DNA from: Blastomyces gilchristii SLH14081
Taxonomy: Eukaryota; Ascomycota; Eurotiomycetes; Onygenales; Ajellomycetaceae
Direction of reading: 5' to 3'
Assembly (NCBI RefSeq): GCF_000003855.2
Contig: NW_003101656.1
Span: forward strand, 618,508-682,507
Length of the DNA stretch: 64,000 bases
Part shown: positions 23,360 through 35,288 of the stretch, one piece after another
How the letters are laid out: every line of letters starts with the position of its first letter
Numbering within the stretch: position 1 is the stretch's first letter
Notes under the pieces: model-generated
Database searches by the model: none
Told to the model about the DNA's origin: nothing
Seen by the model: only the letters and a program-made list of their open reading frames with translations
Program-made: the position numbers and the translations under genes

Positions 23360-23640
23360 TGTGATTCAAAGGTTGCTTGAGCCAGTGTATGATTACAGGC
23401 GTACACTGACTTCTTATATACAGTACACTAAATTAATTAGTGGCCGCTATGATCTCTTTACATTTGTAAGCAAGTTCAGAAGCGGCCGCCTTCAGCCAGT
23501 GTCTGATTACAGATGTACACTGACTTCTTATATACAGTACAATACATTAATTAGTGGCCACTATGACCTCTTTACATTTGTAAGCAAGTTTGAAAGTGAC
23601 TGTGTTATTATTCAGCAGTTGTACATTCTTCTGAATCACA
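23360..23640 (-). repeat. 3' LTR of gypsy A4 with internal 114-bp duplication
   Basis: A reverse-oriented 167-bp LTR enlarged to 281 bp by a head-to-tail duplication (GCCAGTGT at 23,381 and 23,495). The first unit keeps GCGGCCGC (23,482-23,489) while the second has lost most CpGs. It abuts A2 on the left and A4's 3' accessory segment on the right. Confidence 0.85.
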
Positions 23641-24186
23641 TTCTTTCTTCTCAGATTCAGTCATGCTTATGTGATTATAACATACACTCTATCTTCATAC
23701 AGATTAGCATGTTACTAGTGTTCATAATTATGTAATCTATTTCTGATTCAGCTAGTGTTCTGTGTACACTCTTATAAAGAAACTTTCACTATATTATATT
23801 ATTTATTCACTTACTTTTCTCATTTTTCAATTGTCTTCTTCATCATTGTTATTATTGAACATTATTATCTTCTTCAAGATTTCTGCTTCTTCTTCTGTTT
23901 AATATCTTCTATCTGTTTATCTATTACATTATACACATTTCTGATAATAACTCTCTGTTCTTATAATAAGTATCATTATAGTACTCATATCAGACAGTTT
24001 ATTAGCAGTAAATGTAATATATTATGAAATATAATCAGAACTTGTTTATCTTCTAATAATTGTCAGAATATACTACTATGAATAACATATCTTCTTTATC
24101 TTCTTATATACTCTTAATCTTCTTTTCTCAGTAGATATCTCATTGTGTTTCTTAATCATATTTTCTGATTATGTTTTGTATGAATG
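23641..24186 (-). mobile_element. 3' accessory segment of gypsy A4 (cut off by A3)
   Basis: Reverse copy of the ~560-bp segment that precedes the 3' LTR in A3 (31,690-32,255). It ends at 24,186 with AATG, the target duplication of A3. It rejoins A4 sequence at 32,424, since the uninterrupted order is visible inside A3 itself. Confidence 0.85.
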
Positions 24187-24353
24187 TGTGGTTCGGAAGA
24201 ATGTACGACCGTCGGATAATAACGCCGCCGCTTCCGACCTTGCTTACAAATGTAAAGGGGCCATAGCAGCCACCAATTAATTTAGTGTATAATATATAAG
24301 AAGCCGGTGTACATCTGTAATCATACACTGATTCAAGCAATCTTTGAATGACA
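24187..24353 (+). repeat. 5' LTR of gypsy A3
   Basis: TGTGGTTCGG...GAATGACA, 167 bp, retaining GACCGTCGG and CGCCGCCGC. Confidence 0.88.
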
Positions 24354-24779
24354 TCTGATAGCATGTTTAAAAACTGGTATGAAGTACAGGCTTCTCTAGA
24401 GTGTGATAATTTCATCTACAAAGGAATTCATAGTTATCATGTCAGAGTGATTCTAGAACATCTCAAAAGATAGCATATAATAAGTGATAAGTGAAAGAGC
24501 ATTCAATTAGTACTGCTTTACTTGTTGAGAGAAAACTTCACACTCAGATGAATATCATGTATGGTACACAAACAGATGAGATGTGAGAAAGAGAATAAGA
24601 GTGATGAACCAGATTCAAAGAAGTTCACTCTCTACTCAAAAGTAGAATAAAAAGAAGAAAGAGGTGACTATCACTGAAGTTGTACAATGATAACAGAAAT
24701 TATATAATGAGATAGTGATATAATAATAGACATTGTATGATTAATAAGAAATTACTGAAATGAATATCTTCTCTAGTTA

Positions 24780-26120
24780 ATACAAATAATACTCTTCTCT
24801 GCTATCTGAACTTAAAGATATACAGAATCTCTCAGAGAGTTTACTCAAAGCAGTAAGAAAAGTAACTGAAATCACTGAACTGAAATTAAAGCTCTGTACA
24901 TATACAAGAATTCTAAATAAGATTGAGATCTTGCATACACAGTGACAGGCTGAGGCAGAAGTTAAATATCAATTGACATTTGCTGTGAATCAAGTATTCA
25001 CTATGAAGAGCTTCACTGATACAATTATCATTATTAATAAGAATAGAGAAAACCAGGTCTTAGACCTGCAGTAGAAGATTGAACATTTACACAGATAGAT
25101 GACTATACTGAACCTGAAGATCTCACTACAATTATTCATAATCTCTTCAGAAGTATATATATCATTGAAGATCACTGTACAGAATGAGAATCTGAGCATG
25201 AAATATATTAAGTCAGAAGATCTGCTGAAGCTATTATGCTTTAATAATGACTGAAAAAATAATGCTGCAATCAGCTGACTAAGTCAGATGTAATCATATT
25301 ATCAGATTGAACATGAACTTACAGACAGACAGTTAACAGAATTTTAACAAGTCTTAAGATCTGCTGCATTTCTACACAGAAAAGCAAAGTCATTATAAAT
25401 AACTGATAAAAAGATAAATCTCACAGACTCAGAGTGATATTCATTCTCATGAATATAAAATGAGTTTTTGAAATGAATCTTACACAACTTTGAGAAAGTG
25501 AATATATAAGATAAGTATGACAAACACTTCACTAAGTATAAATAAGTGAGTGATCTTAAATCATACTTCACACACTTCAGTTTATACTATCTCATATTGA
25601 ATAAAGAGCTTTCAACATCTTTCTGTTTACAGATCTTCATTCATGATCTTACACCTGAGTTGAGAGTAGAATGAAAATGCTTAATCTCATAGTCAGTCAC
25701 AGTGAAGAAAGCATACAATATTCTTATTATACAAAAATAAGTGAGTCAATTATGACAGAAAATACGGTAATTGAGTATGTCTCAGTGAAGAACAGATAAT
25801 CAGACTTCTATGACACAAGTTATACACTCAGATATGATGAATCTAGACCTGAATATCATTGCTAAAGTGCTGAATCTTCTGAAAAAGAAATCTTCTGACT
25901 GAAAATCTTAATATTATGAGCATTGAGCTTGCTTTAACTACAGATATTAAAATCATGATATAAAAGATTACACACAGCATACACAGTTAAGAAAAGCAAG
26001 AGAGTTAAAAAACTAGCAGAATCAGTGAGCTTGAAGACACTCACTGATATTCTATGAAAAGTCTTTAAAGTGAAAGAGATATCTGTGTTAGATGATTCTC
26101 TGAATTCTGTGAATATCAAG
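24780..26120 (+). pseudogene. gypsy A3 gag relic
   Basis: Collinear with A2 gag. The coiled-coil segment is at about 24,800-25,250. The zinc knuckle near 25,930-25,975 is degraded further than in A1 and A2: the second and last Cys codons (TGT, TGC) now read TAC. Stops are frequent. Confidence 0.7.
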
Positions 26121-26219
26121 AGAAAGCAGGCTTATGAATGAGAGGTGAATGAGAATAATGAAGTGAATACTCATCTCAATGTCTTGAGACCTGAAATGTT
26201 AATATATAAGAGACACTTG

Positions 26220-29200
26220 AGTAAGAATTGAGAGATGACTGCAAAAGTGTTAGTGAACACAGAAGCTTCTACATAATATATTAATAATTATATAATCTGA
26301 AGACTGAAAGAGATTCATTAAGTGAAGAATTTCTGATATATAAGATTATCTGATAACTGATATTTGATATCATCTGCAAGAGTAAGAGTTCTCTTGCACT
26401 TTGAAGAATGATCTTACTATATTTGAGTGTGAGAGGTGCAGAACATGAAATATAATCTTATTCTCAGACTTAATTAGTTTCAAAGGTTCAATTCACAGAT
26501 TCAATGATGTACATGTCATATGCAGTTGACTGATAGGAAGAAAACAGTTCATATAATTCTATTAATTGATATGAGAAGGACATTTCACATCTCTGATATA
26601 GAAGAATTAAATCTGCTTAGACATTAATAAGTAAAGAGAATGATTTACAAGATCTTATCTGAAAGCATTCTGTATGTCATACAGAACTTGAAAGAGAAGA
26701 AGATCAAGATAAAGAATATATGAGAGAATAAGTATATGAAGAAGCTTCTGAAGAAGTATGAAAAGATCTTCTGAACAGATCTTTCACTGAAATTGCTGCT
26801 GAAACAAGGATTTATACATGAGATTGACACAGAGAATGCAAAACCAGTCAATCAGAATACATACTCTCTGTCACAAACACATCTCAACAAACAGAAGTGT
26901 CAGATCACAGAGCTTCTAGAATATGATCTCATACAATTCTCATCAAGCATGTGAGACTTTCCAGTTTTATTCATGAAAAAGACAGATGAAGAGTGATGAA
27001 TGTGTATTGATTATTGAGTGCTTAATAAGCTTATAATCAAGAATAAATATTCACTGTCATAGATTCAACAACAGTTGAATACAGTTGAAAACACCTGATA
27101 TCTATTAAAGATTAATCTTCTCTCAGAATACTGATGAATCTGTGTAGATGAACTGTCAGTCTTATAAACTGCATTTAATACACAATGAGAAAAGTTCAAA
27201 TTCCTGATAATATTATTCAGTCTAACAAATGCACTCATTATCTTTTAAATGATAATGAATACAATTCTTTATAAACAGAATAAAACCTCATATTATATAT
27301 ATCTCAATAACATTCTAGTCTTTTCAAACTTATATAATGAATATCTGAAGTATCTTGATAAAGTGCTTATAACTCTGACAGAGTATAAGCTCTATATTAA
27401 ACTAATAAAGTGGGTGTTTGAAATGAAAGAGTTGAAGTTTATAGAATATGTAGTGAGTAGTGACTGTATACACCTCATCTCAGAGAAATTGAATGTCATA
27501 GTGAATTGACTGTGACTGAGAAACATACATTATATATAACAGTTTCTTGATTTGTTCTCATATTACTGTAGATTTATCAAGGATTTCATATAAATATCTA
27601 TATCACTCTCAGATCTCTTAAGAGAAATGAATGCAAATCTGTGAAAGAAGAAGTTTCATTCAATCATCTGAAATATCACATGTGAAGAGGCTTTTCTCAC
27701 ACTGAGAGAACATGTAATAACATCTTCAGTGCTTATTCAATTAGATCATAATAAATCTTTCTATATTGAGATGAACATATCTGAATGAGCTATCAGAGAC
27801 ACTCTTCTACAGATGAGCAAGAACAGCAAGCTGCACTCAGTGATGTATAATGATAGAAAACTATCAGATGCTGAGCTCAATTATTCAGTGTATGAAAAGA
27901 AATTGCTAGTGATTAAGTACACACTGATGTTATGAGATAGATATATCAATAACAGGTATATGACAATGATAATCACAGAGTATGAAAGCCTTATATATCT
28001 ACAATTGACAATGAAACCTTTCAAACACTTAGTACATTGAATCTCAGAGTTTCAAGTGTATAAATTTAATATCAAATACTGAAAGAGATCAGATACTGTG
28101 ATGCTGAATGCAATCAGTTACAGACCTGATTTCATGAGTGAGAGTTCTGCAAATCAGATATAAGAGAAGTTCATGTTAAACACACTGAGAGAATGCAAGA
28201 AATCAGAATGAGTGAATAAAATAATCTCTCATTTGAAGAATGATAAGATATCAGATGATAAGCATCTTATAAAAGTAGTAAAAGAGATACTTTCAAACAT
28301 TAAGCTGAGAAAATTAAAAAACAATGTTATACTTTACTGTAATCTAGAATATATAGAAGCTCTCTATCTAGAATATTTATTTAGACATGACTTAGTGACT
28401 TGCATGTACAAGGAATTCAGTCACTTAGAAAGATCTGAACTCATAAGTGTACTTGAATCAAGAGTATACTGGTCAAGCATAACTAAGAACATTCAGATAT
28501 ACACTCATGAGTGCCTGAATTATCAGATCACAAAAGAATCTAAGAAAGGATTAGAATGTGAGAAAGTACAACATCAGATAAAGTGTATAATACAACTGTT
28601 TGAATAATGAGAGATGAATCTCATAGACATACTATCACAGATGCTAAATGAAAATTGATGAATAATCACTGTCATTGATTATGCTACTGACTGGTCAGTC
28701 ATGAAAGCAGTTTCAGAAATAATAGAGAAGATAGTGATGAAGTTTCTATATAATAAGATTTATATTAACTATGAAATACTGTGTGAGATTCTAACTGATA
28801 ACAGTGTAAATCTCATAGAAGAAGTAGTGAGGCATTTCATAAGCTAGTTACACATAAGATATTATAGAACAATGTTATATTATCTACAGATAAACAGAAA
28901 AGTGAAACACTTGAATAAAATCTTAAGTAATATGCTGATAAAATATCTAGTGAGTAAGTCTATAAGATTATGAAATGAATATCTCAGTCAGAGACTATTA
29001 GTCAGGCGAATTCAGTAGTATATAGTCTTCAAGCATTCATCATTCTATCTGTTGTATGAATTACATTCATGCATTCTAAAGCATGCTTCAGAAAAGGTGA
29101 GAAAGAGAATAACAGTGACAGACACAGCAGTAGCAGTTGCAGATGCAACAGTCACAGATCTAGAATTAAGATTGAAAGAGATCAGCTATGCATGTGTAAA

Positions 29201-30100
29201 AGTTAATAAGTTACTTCTGAACTGAGCAATTCAATTGAAAAGAATATGAGACTCACTAGTTAAGAAATTGAGTCTCAAGATCAGAATGTGAGTTCTCATA
29301 CACAATGAGAGGTCTGAGAAGTTTCAACCTAGATGATTTAAGCTCTATAAAATACTCAAATCACATTCTCTGAGAATATACACATTGAAAGAATCAGAGA
29401 GACAGGTCTTATATAATTTAATAAATAATTCATATCTTATAAAGACAAAGATGTAAGATCTGAGCAGATTATGATTATTCACAGCATTCTTATCAGTATT
29501 GAAGAAGAAAAGACTTACAATTGAAAAGTCTTATAAAGTAAGAGAAATCATAGATGCTTATAAATCAGATGATCTCACTTATTCTGATCTTTTTATAATT
29601 ATAAGGAAAGAATGAGAAGAAATGAAGAAATCAGATAATCATCACACTTCAATAAGTGATGAGACTGTAACTGATTGTATAATAACATACAGCAGATAGC
29701 AGACACAACATGATAAAAAGCAGTCCCAAAGTGACAGACTTGCACATAAGTCAGATCACAAAAGAAAAAGGAATTCAGAGTTGAATTCAACTGTTTACAT
29801 CAGTTCAATTACAGAGAGAACAGAGAACAAAGCATCTGAAACATTTATAAATATATGAGATCAAGTTATCTCAACTTCTGAAGACACTCAGAGATTGAAT
29901 GAGATTAGTTTTAATGAGCTATTCACTGTAGTGATCTGAGCAGGTAAAGAGAGACAGTATAATGTGTGAGACAGAATTATAAAAGATGAAAGCTGCTGAA
30001 CCTAGTCACTGAATACTGTATTATATAGAGATTGTATAAGAGTACTGACTAGCAGACAAAGAAAAAGTGTAAGAAAGAAAAGAAATAATGAATTGATCAT
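26220..30100 (+). pseudogene. gypsy A3 pol relic with C-terminal extension
   Basis: Protease KVLVNTEAS near 26,245-26,270. RT with YLNNILVFSN (YLDD reduced to YLNN) near 27,298-27,330. RNase H near 27,760-28,150 (RKLSDAELNYSVYEKK). Integrase zinc-binding segment FSHLERSELISVLESRVYW near 28,410-28,470; core ILTDNSVNL and KHLNKIL between 28,780 and 28,930. Then KFQPR*FKLYKILKSHSL (about 29,310-29,370), a GPY/F-type C-terminal module. The same frame continues for about 220 more codons (to about 30,040) as a charged, unrecognised extension. No chromodomain was seen. Confidence 0.88.
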
Positions 30101-30239
30101 CAACTGTAAGAGTCAGCTGTAAAAAGACAAATATTATTATCCACATCTCATTCATTTTTATATATCACATGTTAATTCATTTTCAATGCTACATCATCTG
30201 AAAAATGCTAAAAAAATAAGAAAATCTTAAAACTTGAGA

Positions 30240-30668
30240 TGTGTAAGAGATTTAAGAGCTGTAAGCTACTCTTGTAACAATGCTGTATATGTCTCTGATT
30301 CCTCTATCACTCTGTGTACAACATTAATATTGTTTATCACAAGATTGACTGGAATATCAATATAGAAATGTGTACATGTGCATGTAGAAAAATTGAAGCA
30401 GAGTGCAGAACTCACAGAATCAGAAGTCAGAACAGAGAGAATTAAGATGAAAGAAACAGAAGAAGAAGAAGATACAGAACTGAATGAATAACAGCAGGAG
30501 TTACTCAGAGCTGAATGCTTATAATCTGATGTACACACAATCTTTCTCACAGAGAAGAGAGAGAAAGCACTGAGAGAAGCTTACGAGTGAGAGAGAGTAG
30601 TCTCAGTGATGTTATCATCTTTGATTAAAATGATCTCTGATGCTGGAGCAACTAAGAACTATTATTAG
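30240..30668 (+). pseudogene. Post-pol coiled-coil reading frame a of gypsy A3
   Basis: Unrecognised. In this frame A3 encodes a basic N-terminal part, then a Lys/Glu-rich coiled coil (HVEKLKQSAELTESEVR) and an end ISDAGATKNYY before TAG at 30,666. The A4 copy (minus, 34,340-33,902) gives the aligned frame HVEKLKKSAESAELEVR ... SDAEVTKNYY and stops at the same place. Interruptions are of the TGA/TAG/TAA transition type. The apparent ATG at 30,186 is not conserved (A4 reads ACA there), so the start is unknown. It could be an env-like or accessory protein, or a spliced part of pol. Confidence 0.5.
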
Positions 30669-31248
30669 TATACAAATCTGTAAAAATTAGGGATAACAAT
30701 TATCAAATGAATACCTACTAGTCTTAGAATTATACACATAATTACAACACACACAAGGCTTCTCAGAAAGAGAGAGAGAGACACAGAGGAATACAGAAAG
30801 CAGAATGCAGTGTGTGAACAGCTCATTCTCATAACAACATTTTAGACAAGATGTACAAGCCTCATATTCACAGATGTAAAAGAGTATAACATCTGTATTT
30901 TCATTTCTGAAAACACAGATATTCTTCACCTGTATTATGAAGTCAGATGATAAACATCAGAGAATAGACTGATATAAGTCAATTATTCTGAAAGTATTTA
31001 TCAGAGCAGATGTATCTGCAATATTGAATTTAACAGTTATAAAAAGTTTCTTAACATCTGTGAATATCACAACTTCATGTATAATAAAACTCATAATGAT
31101 TTTCTCTAAGAACAGGAAAATCAGTGTTAGAAAGAGAAGAGAAAAAAAGAAAGACTTACAATCTCAACACTGTTGAGAGAGAGAGTGATTCTCTGATACA
31201 AATGAATGATTGTCTCATCATGAATATTTAAAATGAATGTAATAATCA

Positions 31249-31752
31249 GTGTCTGCAACTGAGCTTCAGACAGTTATATTATACACAGTCTTTGTACAAG
31301 AAATCATTCTAGAGATTGATAAGAAGAGCAGAAGTGTACACACTGACAGATGTGATTTATTAAGTCTATACAATATCTTCTTAAAACAGGAAGAGCTGAT
31401 AATGAAAGCAGAGATAGCAGAAGCAGAGGGAGCAGAAGTAGTGAGAGTAAGAGTTGTGAGAACAGGGATAGCAGGAACAGGGGTAGCAGAAGAGAAAGAA
31501 TCAGACATAGAGACAGGTGTAAGAGATAGAGAGAGAGCAGCAGAGAAAGAAACAGAGAGAGCAGAAGAGAACACAGAAGATCTGATTATATATAACATGA
31601 GTAATTTCTTCATTATTATGTTCTTCAAGTTTTCAATCAATGATTCAATATTGAGATGTTCATTATCATCAGTGAATGTGAATCTGTCAACATGTGAAGA
31701 TTCTATACAAATTAAAATGAAATATCAGTATCTGTATTCATATAAAACATGA
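31249..31752 (+). pseudogene. Post-pol reading frame b of gypsy A3
   Basis: A 167-codon stretch open in A3, with a hydrophobic start (VILYTVFVQEIILEI), an Ala/Glu/Arg-rich centre (KAEIAEAEGAEVVR) and an end near the 3' accessory segment. The A4 copy (minus, about 32,850-32,440) aligns in the same frame (LYTVFA**IILEISKKSRSVHT) with several stops. No family was recognised. The first codon is GTG, so no start is supported. The reverse strand is also open over part of this region, probably by chance in purine-rich DNA. Confidence 0.45.
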
Positions 31753-32255
31753 TCAGATGCCTGCTAGAAAAAGAAGGTCAAGAGTGTATAAGAAGATGAA
31801 GAAGATATGTTATTCATAATAGTATATTCTGATAATCATTACAAGATAAACAAGTTCTGATCATGTTTCACAATGCATTACACTTACTGCTAATGAACTG
31901 CTCAGTATGAGTACTATGAGAACACTTATTATGAGAACAGAGAGTCATCATGAGAAACATGTACAATGTGATAGATGAACAACAGATAGAAGATGTTGAA
32001 TAAGAGAAGAAGCAGAAATCTTGAATGAAATGATAGTGTTTATAATGATGATAATAGAGAAGAAGATTGAAGAATGAGAAAAGTTAGTAATGAGTGATGT
32101 AATATAGTGAAAGTTTCTTGATAAGAGTGTAGACAGAATGCTAGATGAATCAGAGATAGATCATATGATCATGAAAACTAGTGATGCACTAATTCACATG
32201 AAGCTAGAGTGTATGACATGATCATATGAGTGTGACTGAACCTAGTGAGAGAGGA
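31753..32255 (+). other. 3' accessory segment of gypsy A3 before the 3' LTR
   Basis: About 500 bp shared with A4 (23,641-24,186, inverted) and A5 (55,388-55,680). It ends in a purine run (GTGAGAGAGGA) that fits a polypurine tract for plus-strand priming. One frame can be followed with mainly TGA interruptions, but nothing was recognised in it. Confidence 0.6.
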
Positions 32256-32423
32256 TGTGATTCAGAAGAATGTATGACTATCAGATAATAACACAGCCGC
32301 TTCTGAACTTGCTTATGAATGTAAAGAGGCCATAGCAGCCACCAATTAATTTAATGTATGATATATAAGAAGCCCGGCGTACGCCTGTAATCGTACGCTG
32401 GCTCAAGCAACCTTTGAATCACA
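32256..32423 (+). repeat. 3' LTR of gypsy A3
   Basis: TGTGATTCAG...CTTTGAATCACA. It keeps a CpG-rich stretch (CGGCGTACGCC) at about 32,373-32,383. It differs from the 5' LTR by many transitions, so it cannot be used to date insertion. Confidence 0.88.
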
Positions 32424-33277
32424 AATGCAGATGCTGACAGCTCTGCATCTGCTGATAATTATAACCTTAATGTTGAATTATCAGTTGAGAACTTAAGAGA
32501 TGTGATAATAAAGAAATTACTTATATTATATAAACTGAGTCTTCTATATCTCTCTCTAACTTCTCTACTACTCTCTCTTAATCTTCTACATCTATCTCTG
32601 TAATTCTTACTTCTGCTTCTACTACTTCTACTCTCTTTGCCTCTGCTGCTTCTGTCTTTATTATCAGCTCTCTCTATTTCAAGAAGATATTGTATAGACT
32701 TGATAAATCATATTTCTCAGTATGTACACTTCTGCTCTTCTTACTGATTTCTAGAATAATTTATTATGCAAAGACTGTATATAATACAATTATTTAAAGC
32801 TCAGTTGCAAATGCTGATTATTATATTTATTTCAAATATTTATAATGAGACAATTGTTTATTCATACTGAAGAATCATCTTTCTTCTTAACAGTATTAAG
32901 ATTGTAAGTCTTTTCTTTTTTCATCTTCTCTTCTAACACTAATTTTTCTAGAGGAAATTATTATGAGTTTTGTTGTACATGAAGTGGTGATATTCACAGA
33001 TACTAAGAAACTTTTTATAACTGTAAAGTTCAATATTACAGAAATATATACTTTAATGAATTTCTTCAGAATAATAGATCTGTATCAGTCTATTCTCTGA
33101 TATCTGTTATTCAACTTCATAGTGCAGATAAAAGATATTCATATTTTCAGAAACAGAAACATGAATGTTATACTCTTTTACACTTACAGATGTAAGACTT
33201 GTATGTCTTATCTGAGATGTTATTGTGAGAATGAGCTGTTTATATGTTATGTTCTTCTCTCTGTATTTCTCTGTGTC

Positions 33278-33783
33278 TAGACTGGCCGCCGGGACCATGA
33301 ATTTCACATTTGATTCCATTTGGTCTGGTCCCATACATTTCTTGGCATGAATCCCGCTGGGACTGGCTATGAAAAAAACATGTAAAGTGACTATATATCA
33401 GATCTTAAAATGGAACCATGACTTGAAAAAAATGAGAAAGTGATCTCATTTGGTCCCATTTAGTCTCATTCTTGGCATAAAGTTACTATTTTTAGACATT
33501 TTAAGGTTTTTTTTAGACTATTTTTAATTTTTTAAAAAGTAATGCTTTTTGGTAACACTCAAATGAGATTTAAAGTCATTTAAAGCAATAAAAATAATTT
33601 AAATTGAGAAGTGAAAATCATGGTCTCATTTGGAAAATGTGACAAGAGTAGACAGTAAGTTTCACTGGGACAGTATGAAACTACTATCTAATGTTAAAAC
33701 CATGTAATGAGATCAGTCGAATTGGTAATGAGACTATCAAAAAATCTGGTCCTGGTCCCGGACACGGTCACACGGTCAGTCTA
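33278..33783 (+). mobile_element. hAT miniature element 1 (506 bp, 8-bp TSD)
   Basis: Ends TAGACTGGCCG and CGGTCAGTCTA are inverted repeats. A perfect 8-bp duplication TCTGTGTC flanks it (33,270-33,277 and 33,784-33,791). An 8-bp duplication plus short inverted ends is the hAT signature. It carries no transposase. Related copies: 36,791-37,295; 57,362-57,868; fragment 6,621-6,919; the large 49,620-55,387 element shares the ends. Confidence 0.92.
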
Positions 33784-35288
33784 TCTGTGTCTCTCTCTCT
33801 CTTTCTGAGAAGTCTTGTATGTGTTGTAATTTTATGTACAATTCTAAGGTCAGTGAGTGTTTATTCAGTAATTGTTATTTCTGTTTTTACAGTTTTGTAT
33901 GCTAATAATAGTTCTTAGTTACTTCAGCATCAGAGGTCATTGTAATTGAAGATGATAATATCACTGAGACTATGTTCTCTCACTTTCAAGCTTCTTCTAT
34001 TATTTTCTCTCTCAATATCTTCTCTGTGAGTAATGTTGTATGCACTCTGAGTCATAAGTATTTAATCTTAGATGACTTCTACTGTTTTTTATCTGATTCT
34101 GTGTCTTCTTGTTCTATTTCTTTCATCTTCATCTCTTCTGCTCTGACTTCTAGTTCTGCAGATTCTGCACTCTTCTTCAATTTTTCTACATGCATATATA
34201 CATATTTCTATATTAGTATTCCAGTCAATCTTGTAATAAATGATATTAATGTCATATGCAGAGCAGTAGAGAAATCAGAGATATGCACAGAGTTGTTATA
34301 AGAGCAGCTTGCAGCTCTTAAATTTCTTGTAAATCTCAAGTTTTGAGATTTTCTTTGTTTTTTTGACATTTTTCATTTTCGGATTGTGTGGTGTTGAAAA
34401 TAGATTAAATATGTAATGTATAAACATGAATGAGATGTATATTAACATTTATCTTTTACAGCTGACTCTTACAGTTAATGATTAATTCATTATTTCTTTT
34501 CTTTTCTTACACTTTTTTCTTTGTCTGCTAGTTACTACTCTTACATGATCTCTATATAATACTGTGTTCAGTGACTAGATTCAGCAGCTTTCATCTTTTA
34601 TAATTCTGTCTTATGTATTTTACTGTCTCTCTTCACCTGCTCAGATTACTACAGTGAACAGCTTATTAAAACTAATCTTTTCTGATCTCTGATTGTCTTC
34701 AGAAATTGAGATGACTTAATCTTATACATCTGTGAATGTTTCAGATGCTTCATTCTCTGTTATCTCTGTAATTGAACTGATATAAACAGTTGAATTCAAC
34801 TCTGAATTTCTTTTTCTTCTGTGATCTGACTCATGTGTAAGTCTGCTGCTTTGAGACTGCTCTTTATCATATTACATCTGCTGTCTATGATGTATTATTA
34901 TATAATTAGCTACAGTCTCATTACTTATTAAAGTGTGATATTTATCTGATTTCTTCATTTCTGTTCATTCTTTTCTTATAATTATGAAAAGATCAGAATA
35001 AGTAAGATTATCTATTTCATAAGTGTCTATGATTTCTCTTACTTTGTGAGACTTATTAATTATAAGTCTCTTCTTTTTCAATACTGATAATAGTGCTGTG
35101 AATAATTATAATCTGCTTAGATCTTATATCTTTATCTTTATAAGATGTGAATTATTTATCAAGATGTGTAAGATCTGTCTCTCTGATTTCTTCAATGCAT
35201 ATGTTCTCAGAGAGTGTGATTTGAGTATCTTATAGAGCATAACTTATCTAGATTGAAACTTCTCAGAACTCTCATTGAGTACAAGAAC

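Larger units (their letters stand above)
24187..32423 (+). mobile_element. Complete gypsy family A element A3 (8,237 bp)
   Basis: Two same-orientation LTRs (24,187-24,353 and 32,256-32,423) flanked by AATG on both sides (24,183-24,186 and 32,424-32,427). Between them: leader, gag, pol, then about 2.2 kb of extra sequence and a polypurine run AGAGAGGA just before the 3' LTR. It inserted into A4, whose two halves match the unbroken A3 sequence across the target site. It defines the full structure of family A. All coding regions carry stops. Confidence 0.9.

Noticed and set aside
30186..30188. ATG as the start of post-pol frame a
   Set aside because: The aligned bases in A4 are ACA; the ATG could be created by mutation, so no start is claimed.
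30266..30550. Minus-strand 94-codon open frame
   Set aside because: Antisense to post-pol frame a. The A4 counterpart is not a conserved protein in that sense, and Ser-rich frames are expected opposite purine-rich DNA.
31266..31640. Minus-strand 124-codon open frame
   Set aside because: Shadow of the plus-strand purine-rich stretch of A3; no start or family support.
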